From Sinomicrobium kalidii (GTDB taxonomy: Bacteria > Bacteroidota > Bacteroidia > Flavobacteriales > Flavobacteriaceae): a stretch of DNA of 64,000 nt. Position numbers and translations under genes: made by a program. The stretch spans positions 3,335,501 through 3,399,500 of the forward strand of contig NZ_CP089211.1 in NCBI RefSeq assembly GCF_021183825.1. Direction: 5' to 3'. Positions 9,122-17,600 of this stretch are shown here, in pieces (the first letter of the stretch is position 1; each line of letters opens with the position of its first letter). The notes under the pieces were generated by a model. It was not told the origin of the DNA. It was given only the letters and a program-made list of their open reading frames with translations, and made no database searches.

Positions 9122-9155
9122 GTGTATATTTTTATTTGTTTTTTTACGGTGTGGG

Positions 9156-10004
9156 TTATGAGCGATTTTGGACATGCATCACCATGATCGGCGTACTTGT
9201 ATAAAAACTGATCCCTTTTACCACCGGCTTTTCCGTTAACCTGTACAAAAAACCGTGTTTCCTGTTCACCAGTGCAATAAGATCGGCATTACGGCTTTCG
9301 GTAAAACAGCTTATTCCGACGGCGGGATCAATGTTGGTCAGGGAATGAAAGGAGTATTTTGCTCCGTCCAGGTTTTCTTCCAATAGCCTTCTGTTCTCTA
9401 TTTGGGTTTCCGTAAGTTGTTCGTTTTCCTTGATGTGTAATATCCGGATCATCGGCTTAAATTCCTTTGCTATACTTAATAAAGGGGATATTTCACTTTT
9501 CTTATAAGGGACTTCATAGGAAGTAGGAAAAATGATCTCCCTGTATCCCATAAATTCGGCCTGTGAAGGTATGGCCAGGACCGGGCAGGCCGTAACTTTT
9601 TCCATGACGGTCACGGCATTGCTCCCGTAATTTATTCCCCTGGCATTTTTAGCACCTTTGGTTCCCATAACTATCATGTCGATACCTTTTTCTTCTACCA
9701 GGTGATTTATGGCATCGAGAAGAAAATTATTTTTGGAAAGGCCTTCGAATGAATGTTTTGGGTTTTTGGCAAAGATCAACCGGCGTACGGTGTCTTTTAA
9801 ATTTTTCCGGCTTTCGTTAAAGGCGGCATCGTAAGCGGGGTTTCCGGGCTCGGGATACATGATGTTGGTCGTGGAATAACCGTAAACCTTAAACACATTC
9901 AACACGTAAAACATGCATTCTTCGTGTTTATACAGCTCCGTAGCGTAGGCCATGGCGTTCTGCGCGTGGTCTGAGAAGTCTGTGGGAAGGAGGATTCGTT
10001 TCAT
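9156..10004 (-). CDS. Universal stress protein, tandem UspA domains
   Basis: 282 residues, starting MKRILLPTDFSDHAQNAMAYA. Domain 1 has the MIVMGTKGAKNARGINYGSNAVTVMEKVTACPVLAIP nucleotide-binding region (G-2x-G-9x-G-S/N pattern partly kept). Domain 2 has IRILHIKENEQL and ends NRKHGFLYRLTEKPVVKGI. It is the closest relative of the usp at 422-1261 and of the partial one at 1-299, so the cluster holds at least three related copies, on both strands. It is preceded by hpf (gap 30 bases), and the two are probably the first genes of the leftward operon. Function: cytoplasmic stress survival; biochemical activity unknown. Confidence 0.92.
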   Translation of the reverse strand: MKRILLPTDFSDHAQNAMAYATELYKHEECMFYVLNVFKVYGYSTTNIMYPEPGNPAYDAAFNESRKNLKDTVRRLIFAKNPKHSFEGLSKNNFLLDAINHLVEEKGIDMIVMGTKGAKNARGINYGSNAVTVMEKVTACPVLAIPSQAEFMGYREIIFPTSYEVPYKKSEISPLLSIAKEFKPMIRILHIKENEQLTETQIENRRLLEENLDGAKYSFHSLTNIDPAVGISCFTESRNADLIALVNRKHGFLYRLTEKPVVKGISFYTSTPIMVMHVQNRS

Positions 10005-10034
10005 GATATTTGTTTTTAACAGTTGGACATCCCG

Positions 10035-10334
10035 TCAATGAGTACTCATCTGGTGTTTTCTTTTGTTGAGTTGTTTTCTAATGCTGCCTAATGTTTCTGC
10101 TAATGAAGCCTCAAAGGATGTTTCATCAGAGGAAGCAAATATCCCGGGCCCCGGTACGCTGAGCCGGATATCACAAATCTTGCCCTTGCCGTCGGAGGAC
10201 GGGTCTTGTTTAAAAAACACATCGGCTTTAATCACCCAGTCATATTTTTTGGTGATGGAGTGTAGTTTTTTTACGGTGAGCGCTTCAATGCTTTTGTCGG
10301 TGCTCAGTTTTACAAAATGGACGTCGGTTTTCAT
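10035..10334 (-). CDS. hpf: Short ribosome hibernation promoting factor (HPF/RaiA family)
   Basis: 99 residues, the length of the short HPF/YfiA group. It shows the beta-alpha-beta-beta-beta-alpha pattern of the family: HFVKLSTDKSIEALTVKKLHSITKKY, then VIKADVFFKQDP and ICDIRLSVPGPGIFASSDETSFEASLAETLGSIRKQLNKRKHQ. Such proteins bind the 30S decoding region in stationary or starved cells and silence or dimerise ribosomes. The canonical basic face is only partly conserved, and this version may be the Usp-associated variant rather than the main long HPF. It is the promoter-proximal gene of the leftward hpf-usp-lipoprotein-ftsH-orphan-pfkA group. The upstream ~230 bases carry a perfect hairpin (10384-10409). 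Confidence 0.85.
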   Translation of the reverse strand: MKTDVHFVKLSTDKSIEALTVKKLHSITKKYDWVIKADVFFKQDPSSDGKGKICDIRLSVPGPGIFASSDETSFEASLAETLGSIRKQLNKRKHQMSTH

Positions 10335-10383
10335 CTTTAGGTGTTGTTTTATTGAAAGGTGTTCAAATTATTCCCTGATTCCT

Positions 10384-10415
10384 GTTTCCCGGTATAAAAC
10401 CCGGGAAACTTTTTC
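10384..10415 (+). terminator. GC-rich hairpin followed by T-run upstream of hpf
   Basis: GTTTCCCGG (10384-10392) pairs perfectly with CCGGGAAAC (10401-10409) around a TATAAAAC loop, and a T-run follows on the plus strand (10410-10415). It therefore has the form of an intrinsic terminator for rightward transcription, although no rightward gene lies before it. It may instead insulate hpf, or act in the hpf leader if the leftward promoter is further upstream. Confidence 0.5.
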
Positions 10416-10559
10416 CTTCCGTAAAGAAAAGGATCGGGAACGGGTTAAGAAATGATGAATATCATGTGATTGGGAGTGAGGGAGAAATAAATTCGGTTTA
10501 TCCTGTGTAAAAAGAAATGTGTGAGAGGCAACTACGAAAAATTGTATGTATTACGTTTC

Positions 10560-10613
10560 TGGTACGGAACTGGACTCGAACCAGGGACCTTCGGGTTATG
10601 AACCAGATGCTCT
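10560..10613 (-). pseudogene. Decayed 3' half of a tRNA-Met gene, probable integration scar
   Basis: Read on the minus strand, bases 10613 to 10560 give the anticodon arm with loop TTCATAA (anticodon CAT), a short variable loop, and the T arm GGTTCGAGTCC, followed by an acceptor-like tail ending in CCA. The D arm and 5' acceptor strand are missing: the match stops at AGAGCATC and turns into AT-rich sequence. The anticodon and T stems each contain a mismatch. A tRNA 3' half without its 5' half is the usual footprint of tyrosine-recombinase integration at a tRNA gene. No integrase is present nearby. Confidence 0.65.
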
Positions 10614-10693
10614 TTAATTAATTCTTTAGAATTGTATCTATTTGAATTCAAATGATTAAATCTACAATATAGAAAGCCAGAAAAGCCGTTATA

Positions 10694-10713
10694 GGTGTCC
10701 TAATCGGTGTCCT
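10694..10713. repeat. Direct repeat GGTGTCCTA at island edge
   Basis: GGTGTCCTA occurs at 10694-10702 and GGTGTCCTA again from 10706, 12 bases apart, just inside the tRNA-Met remnant and before the small HTH-like gene. Short direct repeats of this kind next to a tRNA scar resemble integrase arm-binding sites, but this is a weak inference. Confidence 0.35.
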
Positions 10714-10723
10714 ATTTGAAAAA

Positions 10724-10960
10724 ATGAGATGTAAAATACTGATTTTAAAGGGTGTGTGGAATAAATTCAAATTGCTAAACAGTTTCGAGGAGATCCAGGG
10801 CAAGACAGGGATAGAGAAACAACGATTAACTGATATCTATTTCAATACCGGTGCGCCTGAGCCTTATGAATTTCTGCTTATCGAAGAAGCCGTGGGAAAG
10901 GAACCCGGTGAAATGATGAAAGTGTATGTTGAAGAATATCCTGTGAAGAAAAGTAAGTAA
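10724..10960 (+). CDS. Small helix-turn-helix-like protein in the tRNA-linked island
   Basis: 78 residues. The central part SFEEIQGKTGIEKQRLTDIY followed by PYEFLLIEEAVGKEPGEMM resembles the small XRE-like proteins of Bacteroidota mobile elements, in which a helix-turn-helix is followed by a helix that ends ...KEPGEL. I see no other domain and no partner gene. It lies directly after the tRNA-Met remnant, where an excision or integration control protein would be expected, but no integrase accompanies it. It may be a leftover of a decayed element. The 240 bases after it contain no gene that I can support. Confidence 0.45.
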   Translation: MRCKILILKGVWNKFKLLNSFEEIQGKTGIEKQRLTDIYFNTGAPEPYEFLLIEEAVGKEPGEMMKVYVEEYPVKKSK

Positions 10961-11202
10961 AGGCCGCAAACCGTATTATTTTCGACTTATAAAGAAAATC
11001 CCGACTCAGGTTTTAGCCGAGGCGAAAGAGAAAGTTAGATAGCTAGTGAGAATCGAGCCGGTTTAAGCAACAGGAAAAAAGTAAACAATGATATTATAGT
11101 GGCTGTCAAACCCTTTTTATGAAAGAAATTTTTGCTAAAATACTGGTAAACACATCTTTTTTGGGTATTATTTAATAAATTTGGTGTATAATACAGTACG
11201 TT

Positions 11203-11436
11203 ATGGACACCTCAATAGATTTAAGAAACAGGATTAAAAAATATATAGAGCATGCGGATGAGCGAATTCTCAAAATCTTTAATGCCATTATAGAAACTGA
11301 AACAGAAGAGCCTGGTTTAACACCTTCTCATAAGGAAATCATAGATATACGCTTAAAGCACCACAGGGAAAACCCTACTGACGGGAAGGACTGGGACGAT
11401 ATCAAGGCTTCCTTAAAGCAACAGTATGGCTTATAA
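11203..11436 (+). CDS. Antitoxin of a ParE/RelE-type pair
   Basis: 77 residues, acidic and helical. The C-terminal half (LTPSHKEIIDIRLKHHRENP...GKDWDDIKASL) matches the addiction-module component family, whose members end in a helix that wraps the toxin. The first half is less conserved and would form the dimerisation or DNA-binding part. It overlaps the downstream toxin gene by 11 bases, the standard arrangement of a type II toxin-antitoxin operon in which the antitoxin is translated first. A TAAATTTG box at 11176-11183 could be the -7 element of a Bacteroidota promoter, but no well-spaced TTG is present. Confidence 0.8.
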   Translation: MDTSIDLRNRIKKYIEHADERILKIFNAIIETETEEPGLTPSHKEIIDIRLKHHRENPTDGKDWDDIKASLKQQYGL

Positions 11437-11722
11437 GTTAATTGTTAAAACATTAGCTGAAAAAGATATCGTTGAAGCTATAGCATGGTATGCAGAACAG
11501 GCCGAACATCTTCCCAAAGCATTTATAAAAGAACTTGATAAGGGTATTGAAGATCTTAAGGCAAACCCGAAACATTACCAAAGGCGGTATAAACAAATTA
11601 GAATTTCTTTTCTACAAAGGTTTCCTTACGGCATATATTATACCATAGAAAACGATACTGTTTTTGTTCATGCGGTATTACATAGCAAAAGAAACCCGGA
11701 AACAGGAATACAAAGGGTTTGA
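11426..11722 (+). CDS. ParE/RelE family toxin
   Basis: 98 residues. The fold signature of the RelE/ParE superfamily is clear: an N-terminal strand (YKLIVKTLAEKDIVEAIAWY), a helical hairpin (AFIKELDKGIEDLKANPKHY), and C-terminal strands QIRISFLQRFPYGIYYTIEN and DTVFVHAVLHSKRNPE. Members of this group either cleave mRNA on the ribosome or poison DNA gyrase; the lack of the RelE catalytic tyrosine/arginine set and the general look favour the ParE side, but this cannot be settled here. It is translationally coupled to the antitoxin and probably stabilises the small island that begins at the tRNA-Met remnant. Confidence 0.85.
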   Translation: MAYKLIVKTLAEKDIVEAIAWYAEQAEHLPKAFIKELDKGIEDLKANPKHYQRRYKQIRISFLQRFPYGIYYTIENDTVFVHAVLHSKRNPETGIQRV

Positions 11723-11892
11723 TCTCTTAACCGGCTGGTCTCCCCAACTGGCCCTCGTTTGAGCACCGTGAAAACGGGGGGCTATTGTACAAAAGCGTTT
11801 ACTTCGATAAACTCAGCACGGGTGTAATGCTTAGAGGAACCTGCAATTGGTGGTCATAGTCATTATCGCCTTTATGGCATCCGGAAGAGCTC

Positions 11893-11919
11893 CCGGTAAT
11901 GGGAACTACCGGTTTTTTT
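11893..11919 (+). terminator. Intrinsic terminator
   Basis: CCGGTA (11893-11898) pairs with TACCGG (11907-11912) around ATGGGAAC, followed by seven T (11913-11919). It is a classic rho-independent terminator for rightward transcription and ends the toxin-antitoxin operon, 170 bases downstream of the toxin stop. Confidence 0.75.
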
Positions 11920-11974
11920 ATTCCCGGACAAGCCTGAATAACCCCGTTTAAGGGATTGTGTTTACACCGAACCG

Positions 11975-12520
11975 AATCCCTTACGCCGCAAACATAACCC
12001 TGTTCGCCACTCAAGCAGTTGTGTATGCTGCATAAACAACCCTGTACGCGGTAAACTTAATTGTGTATGCGGCATACTTAATCCCTTATGCCGCAAACAT
12101 AACCCTGTTCGCCGCTCAAGCAGTTGTGTATGCTGCATAAGCAACCCGGTACGCGGTGAACTTAATTGTGTATGCGGCGTACTTAATCCCTTGCGCCGTG
12201 AACATAACCCTGTTCGCCGCTTGCGCCATTGTGTATGCCGCATAAGTAACCCTGTATGCGGTAAACTTAGTTGTGTATGCGGCATACTTGATCCCTTACG
12301 CCGCAAACATAACCCTGTATGCTGCTTAGGCAATTGTGTATGCCGCATAAGTAACCCTGTACGCGGTGCACTTAATTGTGTATGCGGCATACTTGATCCC
12401 TTATGCCGCAAACATAACCCTGTTCACCGCTCAAGCAGTTGTGTATGCCGCATAAGTAACCCTCTACGCGGTGAACTTAATTGTATATGCAGCGTACTTA
12501 GTCCCTTCCGGCGTAAACAG
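11975..12520. repeat. Array of 26 x 21-bp near-palindromic units in five 105-bp higher-order repeats
   Basis: The 546 bases divide exactly into 26 units of 21 bp. Five unit types occur in fixed order: P (AATCCCTTAYGCCGCAAACAT), A (AACCCTGTTCGCCGCTCAAGC, variable), B (AGTTGTGTATGCTGCATAAGC), C (AACCCTGTACGCGGTGAACTT) and D (AATTGTGTATGCGGCATACTT), giving a period of 105 bp with phase markers at 11995, 12100, 12205, 12310 and 12415. Many units contain an odd palindrome such as GTATGCGGCATAC or TATGCCGCATA. Since 21 bp is two helical turns, the palindromes all face the same side of the helix. Frames are open on both strands as 7-residue repeats, but starts and family features are lacking. Not a CRISPR: units touch each other without spacers. 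Confidence 0.9.
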
Positions 12521-12568
12521 GGTTGTGTTTATGGGTGTTTTGCGGTTGTATTATTTATAAATCACATC

Positions 12569-12762
12569 TTAGTATATGACAAAAGTTCAAATATACTATT
12601 GTTTTGATCTATGACTGATCCGGGTTGCGGGTTGCCGGTTTTTAACTGTTGAAACCTGAAACTGGAACCCGGTAACCGGTTTATTAACATTTTTAAAGTC
12701 CTGTGTCATACGTGATACGGTCTTACATCTTACCCGATAAATTTTTGTCATGTACTAAAAAA
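12569..12762. repeat. Intergenic element bounded by inverted repeats (copy 1)
   Basis: TTAGTATATGACAAAA (12569-12584) at the left and TTTTGTCATGTACTAA (12743-12758) at the right form an inverted repeat with one mismatch, followed by A-run. The same ends occur at 22946, 29459 and 41050 with unrelated interiors. The right arm supplies the last two codons and stop of the gene at 12755-13516, so it may also act as the transcript end of that gene. Confidence 0.65.
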
Positions 12763-13516
12763 TCACATAATTCACTTTATCAACCCCGGTATTTCCGCTT
12801 TCGGGGTTATAGGCATAAACAATCAATTCGTAATTTCCTGCCGAGTCTACAGCTATATTTCCCTCAAACAGGTTGGTTTCGGTCAGGGATAGATTGATGT
12901 CTTTAATATGTTCTCCGTCTTTTTTAAGAATACCCTTAACTTCCATATCCCCGGAATCCCATAGTCCTCCTTTGTTTATAACGCATCCGCACATCATGAC
13001 AATATTGGCTTTAACCTGAATAGGAGTATCTTTTACGGTATTTAAAGAAATATACTGATGGGTTCTGGGTTTTAAAATATCAATGATAAATCCCGGAATT
13101 TCCAGGATAATGCCGTCGCCCAGGATATGCTTGCCCGGGATGAGCCATAATTCGGTACTTGCCTTGACCCGGGCCTGTTTATTATTGAAAGGAGATAGTA
13201 CTTCTATATTGACAAATGTCGGTTCATCAATATTAATTGTAGCCAGGAATTTGGCTGTTTGCTCATCTGTTATTGAAGCTCCCCTTCGTTTCGGAGTGTT
13301 CATTATCAGGTCGGTATTCCCCGTACTGCCGCTGGTTTTCCCTTCAGCTAAAATCCTGTTATTGGTTTTATCCCTTATTATTACATGAGCACCTCCCAAA
13401 GAGCTGCCTATAAATTTGGCATCTTTTGCTTTAACCCTTACGGTTATTTTGGTCTCGGTGGCTAAGGCCGTTATACCGGAAAACAACAGAAGGATAAGAA
13501 GAATGGATTTTTTCAT
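12755..13516 (-). CDS. Secreted protein of unknown function, predicted beta-rich
   Basis: 253 residues. A signal peptide is clear (MKKSILLILLLFSGITALA, cleavage near ALA-TET). The mature protein is rich in beta-strand patterns: ITVRVKAKDAKFIGSSLGGAHVIIRD, an NTGKT-like region with NTDLIMNTPKRRG, a middle part with ELWLIPGKHILGDGIILEIP, and a C-terminal Ig-like stretch (ILKKDGEHIKDINLSLTETN...YELIVYAYNPESGNTG). Two cysteines form a C-G-C motif (MMCGCVINKG). I do not recognise a family. The stop codon lies inside the inverted-repeat element at 12569-12762. It is followed downstream on the same strand by nothing for 1 kb; upstream is the ECF sigma gene, in the same direction with a 66-base gap, so both may be on one transcript. 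Confidence 0.65.
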   Translation of the reverse strand: MKKSILLILLLFSGITALATETKITVRVKAKDAKFIGSSLGGAHVIIRDKTNNRILAEGKTSGSTGNTDLIMNTPKRRGASITDEQTAKFLATINIDEPTFVNIEVLSPFNNKQARVKASTELWLIPGKHILGDGIILEIPGFIIDILKPRTHQYISLNTVKDTPIQVKANIVMMCGCVINKGGLWDSGDMEVKGILKKDGEHIKDINLSLTETNLFEGNIAVDSAGNYELIVYAYNPESGNTGVDKVNYVIF

Positions 13517-13582
13517 GATTATTTGATTTTAAATAGTGTTGTTTAAACATTTTGCACAAGAAATCGCCAGGTTAAAAAATGG

Positions 13583-14188
13583 TTATTTATTTACGGAATA
13601 TCCTTTTTTATCCAAACTGTATAATAGAAGGAATAACGTATAGAAACCGTTTTTAAGACTTTTCCGCAGGGTCTTAAAGGCCTTGCCGATCTGGTTTTCT
13701 ACGGTATTGATGGAAATGCCCAGGTATTCTGCGATTTCAATATTGGTAAGGCCGTTCTTCTTGCTTAGCAGAAATATTTCCCTGCACTTCGGGGGAAGGT
13801 CCTGGATGATGTCGAAAACCTGTTTTATGAGTTTTTCATTTCTTTCGGAACCCTCAGACTCCACAATGGCATTGAGGTGTTCCACATAGCGTTTCTCCAC
13901 GTTCAGTAAGGTGATTTTTTTTCTGTATTGATCGATGTACTCATTGTAAACGGATTTGTATAAAAAACTCTTCAGGGATGTCCGGATGGTCAGTAAGTCC
14001 CTTTTCTTCCACAACCTGATAAAAACATTCTGGACGATGTCTTCCGCCGCCAGGGGATCATTGGCAAGACTGTTTGCATATACGCATAAGCTGCGGTAAT
14101 ACCTGTTCATGAGGTATTCGTATGCTTTTTCATCCCCCTGTTTTAATAGAGAGATCAGCTTATCATTATCATTTAGACCTGTGTTCAA
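13583..14188 (-). CDS. ECF-type RNA polymerase sigma factor (locus 1)
   Basis: 201 residues with both sigma regions. Region 2: YYRSLCVYANSLANDPLAAEDIVQNVFIRLW; region 4: LPPKCREIFLLSKKNGLTNIEIAEYLGISINTVENQIGKAFKTLRKSL, a helix-turn-helix for -35 recognition. This is the Bacteroidota SusC/SusD-associated (FecI-like) sigma group. It reads away from the SusC gene at 14648, as in most such loci. Normally a FecR anti-sigma gene would follow on the opposite strand; here it is absent and the only FecR of this locus is at 23272-24438, 9 kb away. The sigma is expected to be freed when the SusC N-terminal signalling domain contacts FecR, then to switch on its own regulon. Confidence 0.93.
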   Translation of the reverse strand: MNTGLNDNDKLISLLKQGDEKAYEYLMNRYYRSLCVYANSLANDPLAAEDIVQNVFIRLWKKRDLLTIRTSLKSFLYKSVYNEYIDQYRKKITLLNVEKRYVEHLNAIVESEGSERNEKLIKQVFDIIQDLPPKCREIFLLSKKNGLTNIEIAEYLGISINTVENQIGKAFKTLRKSLKNGFYTLFLLLYSLDKKGYSVNK

Positions 14189-14277
14189 ACCCTGGGATAT
14201 TTAGTGAAAGATTGAGTAAATGATGTTGGGATCTGGAGGGATTGTGGAAATTTATTGTCAATATTAAGAAAAATTTA

Positions 14278-14329
14278 TTAAAACGTAGTGGTATTGTAAA
14301 TCGGTTTCGTCACAATAACAAAGAAAATA
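14278..14329 (+). promoter_or_regulatory. Duplicated ECF-promoter-like element, copy A (FecR missing behind it)
   Basis: The ~52-base segment containing CGTAGTGGTATTGTAAATCG and GTTTCGTCACAATAAC matches 23216-23267 with only about four differences. In the second place it sits immediately before the FecR ATG. The corresponding position before FecR of locus 2 (33319-33350) has GCGTAGGGGTTTTTTAAAAC and TTTGTGTCTT, a related layout. A promoter recognised by the cognate ECF sigma is the simplest reading. Here no FecR follows. Confidence 0.55.
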
Positions 14330-14423
14330 AAATCAGAAGTAGATTTCCGGTAGAAAACAAAACACGTGCTATTAATTAAAAGAACACATATTTCGTAGAA
14401 ATTACCAAACCTATTTAAATACT

Positions 14424-14552
14424 ATGACCATAGACGTTTTAGAACTGTTAAAAAAGGACTGGATAAAAAAGGAAGCTTCTTATCCCAGGTTCTCCTATGA
14501 AGATATCATTAAAATAATCCGGAAGCGGCCGTCTTTCGATATACCAATGTAA
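14424..14552 (+). pseudogene. 42-residue truncated membrane-protein remnant
   Basis: ATG 14424 opens MTIDVLELLKKDWIKKEASYP followed by RFSYEDIIKIIRKRPSFDIPM and a stop. The start strongly resembles the N-terminal part of a Flavobacteriaceae small membrane protein (LLKKDWKK...YEDIYKIIHKKSSS pattern) which normally continues with transmembrane helices. Here it ends abruptly where the susC leader begins, so I read it as a decapitated copy rather than a functional peptide. It occupies the space where FecR would be expected between the ECF sigma and SusC. Confidence 0.45.
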
Positions 14553-14647
14553 AAAGGAATAAAGCCGACATCTTTCCACGGGCGTTGCTTTATTTCTTCG
14601 AATTCGATCTGATTAAAATAAAATTTAACTAACCAAACCAGAAGTTT
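14551..14647 (+). promoter_or_regulatory. SusC leader element, copy A, with conserved hairpin
   Basis: This ~97-base stretch ends in AACTAACCAAACCAGAAGTTT just before the susC ATG and is about 85% identical to 24437-24534. Within it the invariant ACATCTTTCCACGGGCG is flanked by complementary arms: AAAGC/GCTTT here, AAGCTA/TAGCTT in the second copy. The arms differ in sequence but can still pair, which suggests that a structured 5' leader controls susC translation or transcript stability. Confidence 0.5.
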
Positions 14648-17600
14648 ATGAAAAACAAATGGACGAAGGAGGTACTCCTGTACGGGAGACAATTCTTAAC
14701 AGTTATCATGAAAACGTTTATATTCTGTTACTGTGTAGTGGCATTCGGCCTGGGATCTTACCACGGATTTTCACAGGATGCCAGGATAAAGATCGATACG
14801 GATAAAACCATATCCGTAGAACAGATTTTCAACCTGATAGAAAATCAGACAGATTACAGGTTTATCTACCGGCACGATCTCGTTAGGAATGCACCCCCGG
14901 TCAGGATCAGCAAGGGCGTGATCAGGGCAAGCGATTTACTTCATATGGGGTTGGAGCCCATAAATTATTCTTACGATTTTTTTAATAACACCATCATTGT
15001 AAAGCGGAAAGAAAGCATTTCCGGAACTCGTGTGGTACCCCAGAGCATTCAGGTTGAGGGGGTGGTTACCGGTAAAGACGGGGAACCGATCGGGGGAGTT
15101 ACGGTATATGTCAGTAACGTCGAACCCAGCGGGCAACGTTCTGCCCCTTCCGACTTTATAATAAGAGGAACGACAACGGACTTTGACGGTCATTTTTCAT
15201 TAGCCGCCGAACCCGGATACTTTCTTGTGGTAACCGCTCTCGGGTATGAGATGACCTACCGGAAAATCAATGCAGACCAAACGGAGTATAATATTACTTT
15301 AAAAGAGAAAGTGAATGCTCTTGAGGAGGTATTGGTCGTTGGTTATGGAACCACTAAAAAGAAAGACCTTACGGGCTCCGTCGGTTCGATCGATTCCGAA
15401 GATATTCAGCAACTGCAATCACAAACCGTGGACCAGGCCCTGGTGGGAAAGATCACCGGGGTTCATGTTTCCTCCCAGTCCGGCGGGCCGGGGAGTGGTG
15501 CCATAGTGCATATAAGGGGCCTGAGCCAGCTCATCGGGGATAACCAGCCGCTTTATGTTGTAGACGGGGTACCTATTGTCATGAACCCGCGCTTTGGTGA
15601 TGTAGGGAGTATTGGCGTTTTTGGTGACCGTGAAAACCCTTTATTGTCTATAAATCCGGATGATGTAGAACGTGTGGATGTATTAAAAGATGCGTCCTCA
15701 GCAGCCATATACGGTTCCAGGGCGGCCAACGGTGTAGTCCTGATTACCACCAAACGGGGCAAACGCAACCGGAAACCAAAACTTGATTTCTCATACAGGG
15801 CAACGGTACAAAACCCGTTAAACACCTATGATATTCTCAACACAGATCAGTACAGGGCATTCCTTACCGAACACGGTAGGGACGGTGAGGTAGACTTCGG
15901 TAATGCCGATACCGACTGGCAGGATAAGACCATTAATAATAACGCTTTATGGAACCGGTACAGCCTGAGCATGTCGGGAGGTACTCCCGATGTGAACTAC
16001 CTGGTGTCAGGAAATATAACGGACCAGGAAGGCCTTATGGCTGGGAACAAATTTACCAGGTATTCCTTCTCAAGCAGTATCGATGCCGATATTACCGAAC
16101 GGGTAAAAACAGGCTTTAATATGAGTTATAATTACTCGGTGAACAGGCAATCCGGGCTTGCAAGCTTGGCTACCGGTGGATTTTTCCGGCCGGACCTGCC
16201 CGTGTTTAATGAAGACGGTTCGTATTCCACCACCCCGGATGGCAGTTATGGCTTTACGATCAGGAACCCGTTGGGGGACCAGGCCAAAATGAGGATCAGG
16301 GCAGTTTCCCAGAATGTCGTGGGGAATATCTACGGAGAATACAAGATTATTGATGGATTGAGATTCAGGTCGCAACTAAGCGTAAACCTGAGCAACGACA
16401 GAAATTCCACCTTCAGTCCGTCTTTTACCCAGGCGGCCATGTTTTCGGCATTTTTTAGCGGTATCGAGGGCGCTACATTGAGCGTACAGCACAATGCCGG
16501 GGTCAATACTTCCTGGGCCAACACATTGAATTATAACAAAACGCTGGAAGGAGGTCATACCATAGATGCCGTAGCCGGGGTCTCCTGGGACCACTCAAAA
16601 CTGGAATTGGAATCCCAGGAATATGCCGATTTTCCCGACGACGACGTCCTGACCGATATCAGGTCGGCCAACGAGTTTATCAGTGCAAGCAGCGATGTGT
16701 TTGAAACCGCGTTAAACTCCTTTTTCGGAAGGGTGAATTATAACTACAAAGACCGCTACCTGGCTACCTTTACGGGACGTTATGACGGCTCCGTAAAATT
16801 TGGCCCGGATAATCAATGGGGATTTTTTCCTTCAGGAGCCCTGGCCTGGAATGTTCATAATGAAGCATTCCTGAAGAACAGTGTTTTCTTAAACCAACTG
16901 AAACTACGTGCGAGTTTAGGGCGTACCGGCTCCGATAATTTACCGGCATTTTCCTACCTGGCCTATTACCGGTCGCTCGGGAACAACGATTCCAGGTATG
17001 ACGATATCAACGGGATTGTTGTTGAAGGGGTTCCCAATTCCGCGATCCGGTGGGAACAGACAGATCAACTGGACCTGGGGCTGGAGTTCGGCCTGTTCAA
17101 CAACAGGCTTTACGGGGAAGTGGTATATTTTGAGAAAAACACCAGTGATATTATTCTCATGGTCCCCATATCCGCCCAGACCGGATCCTCCCGCTGGAAT
17201 GCCAATATTGCCGATGTCACCAACAAGGGATGGGAGATCGGCATTGGCGGGGATATTGTAAGGTCACCGGAATTCAGGTGGAATTCCTCTTTTAATATCT
17301 CTTTTATAAAGAATAAAGTAACGGCTTTGCATGGAGGATCCACAACGGCTTTCGGCAGTGCAGGAATCATTGAGGGAGAACCCATGGGGGTTACCGTGGG
17401 ATACGATGTGGTGGGAATTGCACAAACCCGGGGAGACATCGACGAACTGAATGCAGGTGCTCCCGGCGGTGTATATTACAGCGGCCTGGTACAACCCGGG
17501 GATTATATTTACCGGGATGTAACCGGGGACGGACAGATCACCAATGACGACCGTGTTACTTTGGGAGATATTAACCCCGACTTTTTCGGGGGGTGGAACA

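Noticed and set aside
10063..10455. Rightward open frame opposite hpf
   Set aside because: It is the antisense of the hpf gene and its leader; no family features.
11975..12520. CRISPR array
   Set aside because: Units touch each other with no unique spacers, vary among themselves and have no cas genes nearby.
11962..12607. Two long open frames (one on each strand) across the 21-bp repeats, reading as Cys-rich or His/Thr-rich heptads
   Set aside because: A unit length divisible by three keeps any frame open; neither has a credible start, signal or family, and both strands read equally well because the unit is near-palindromic.
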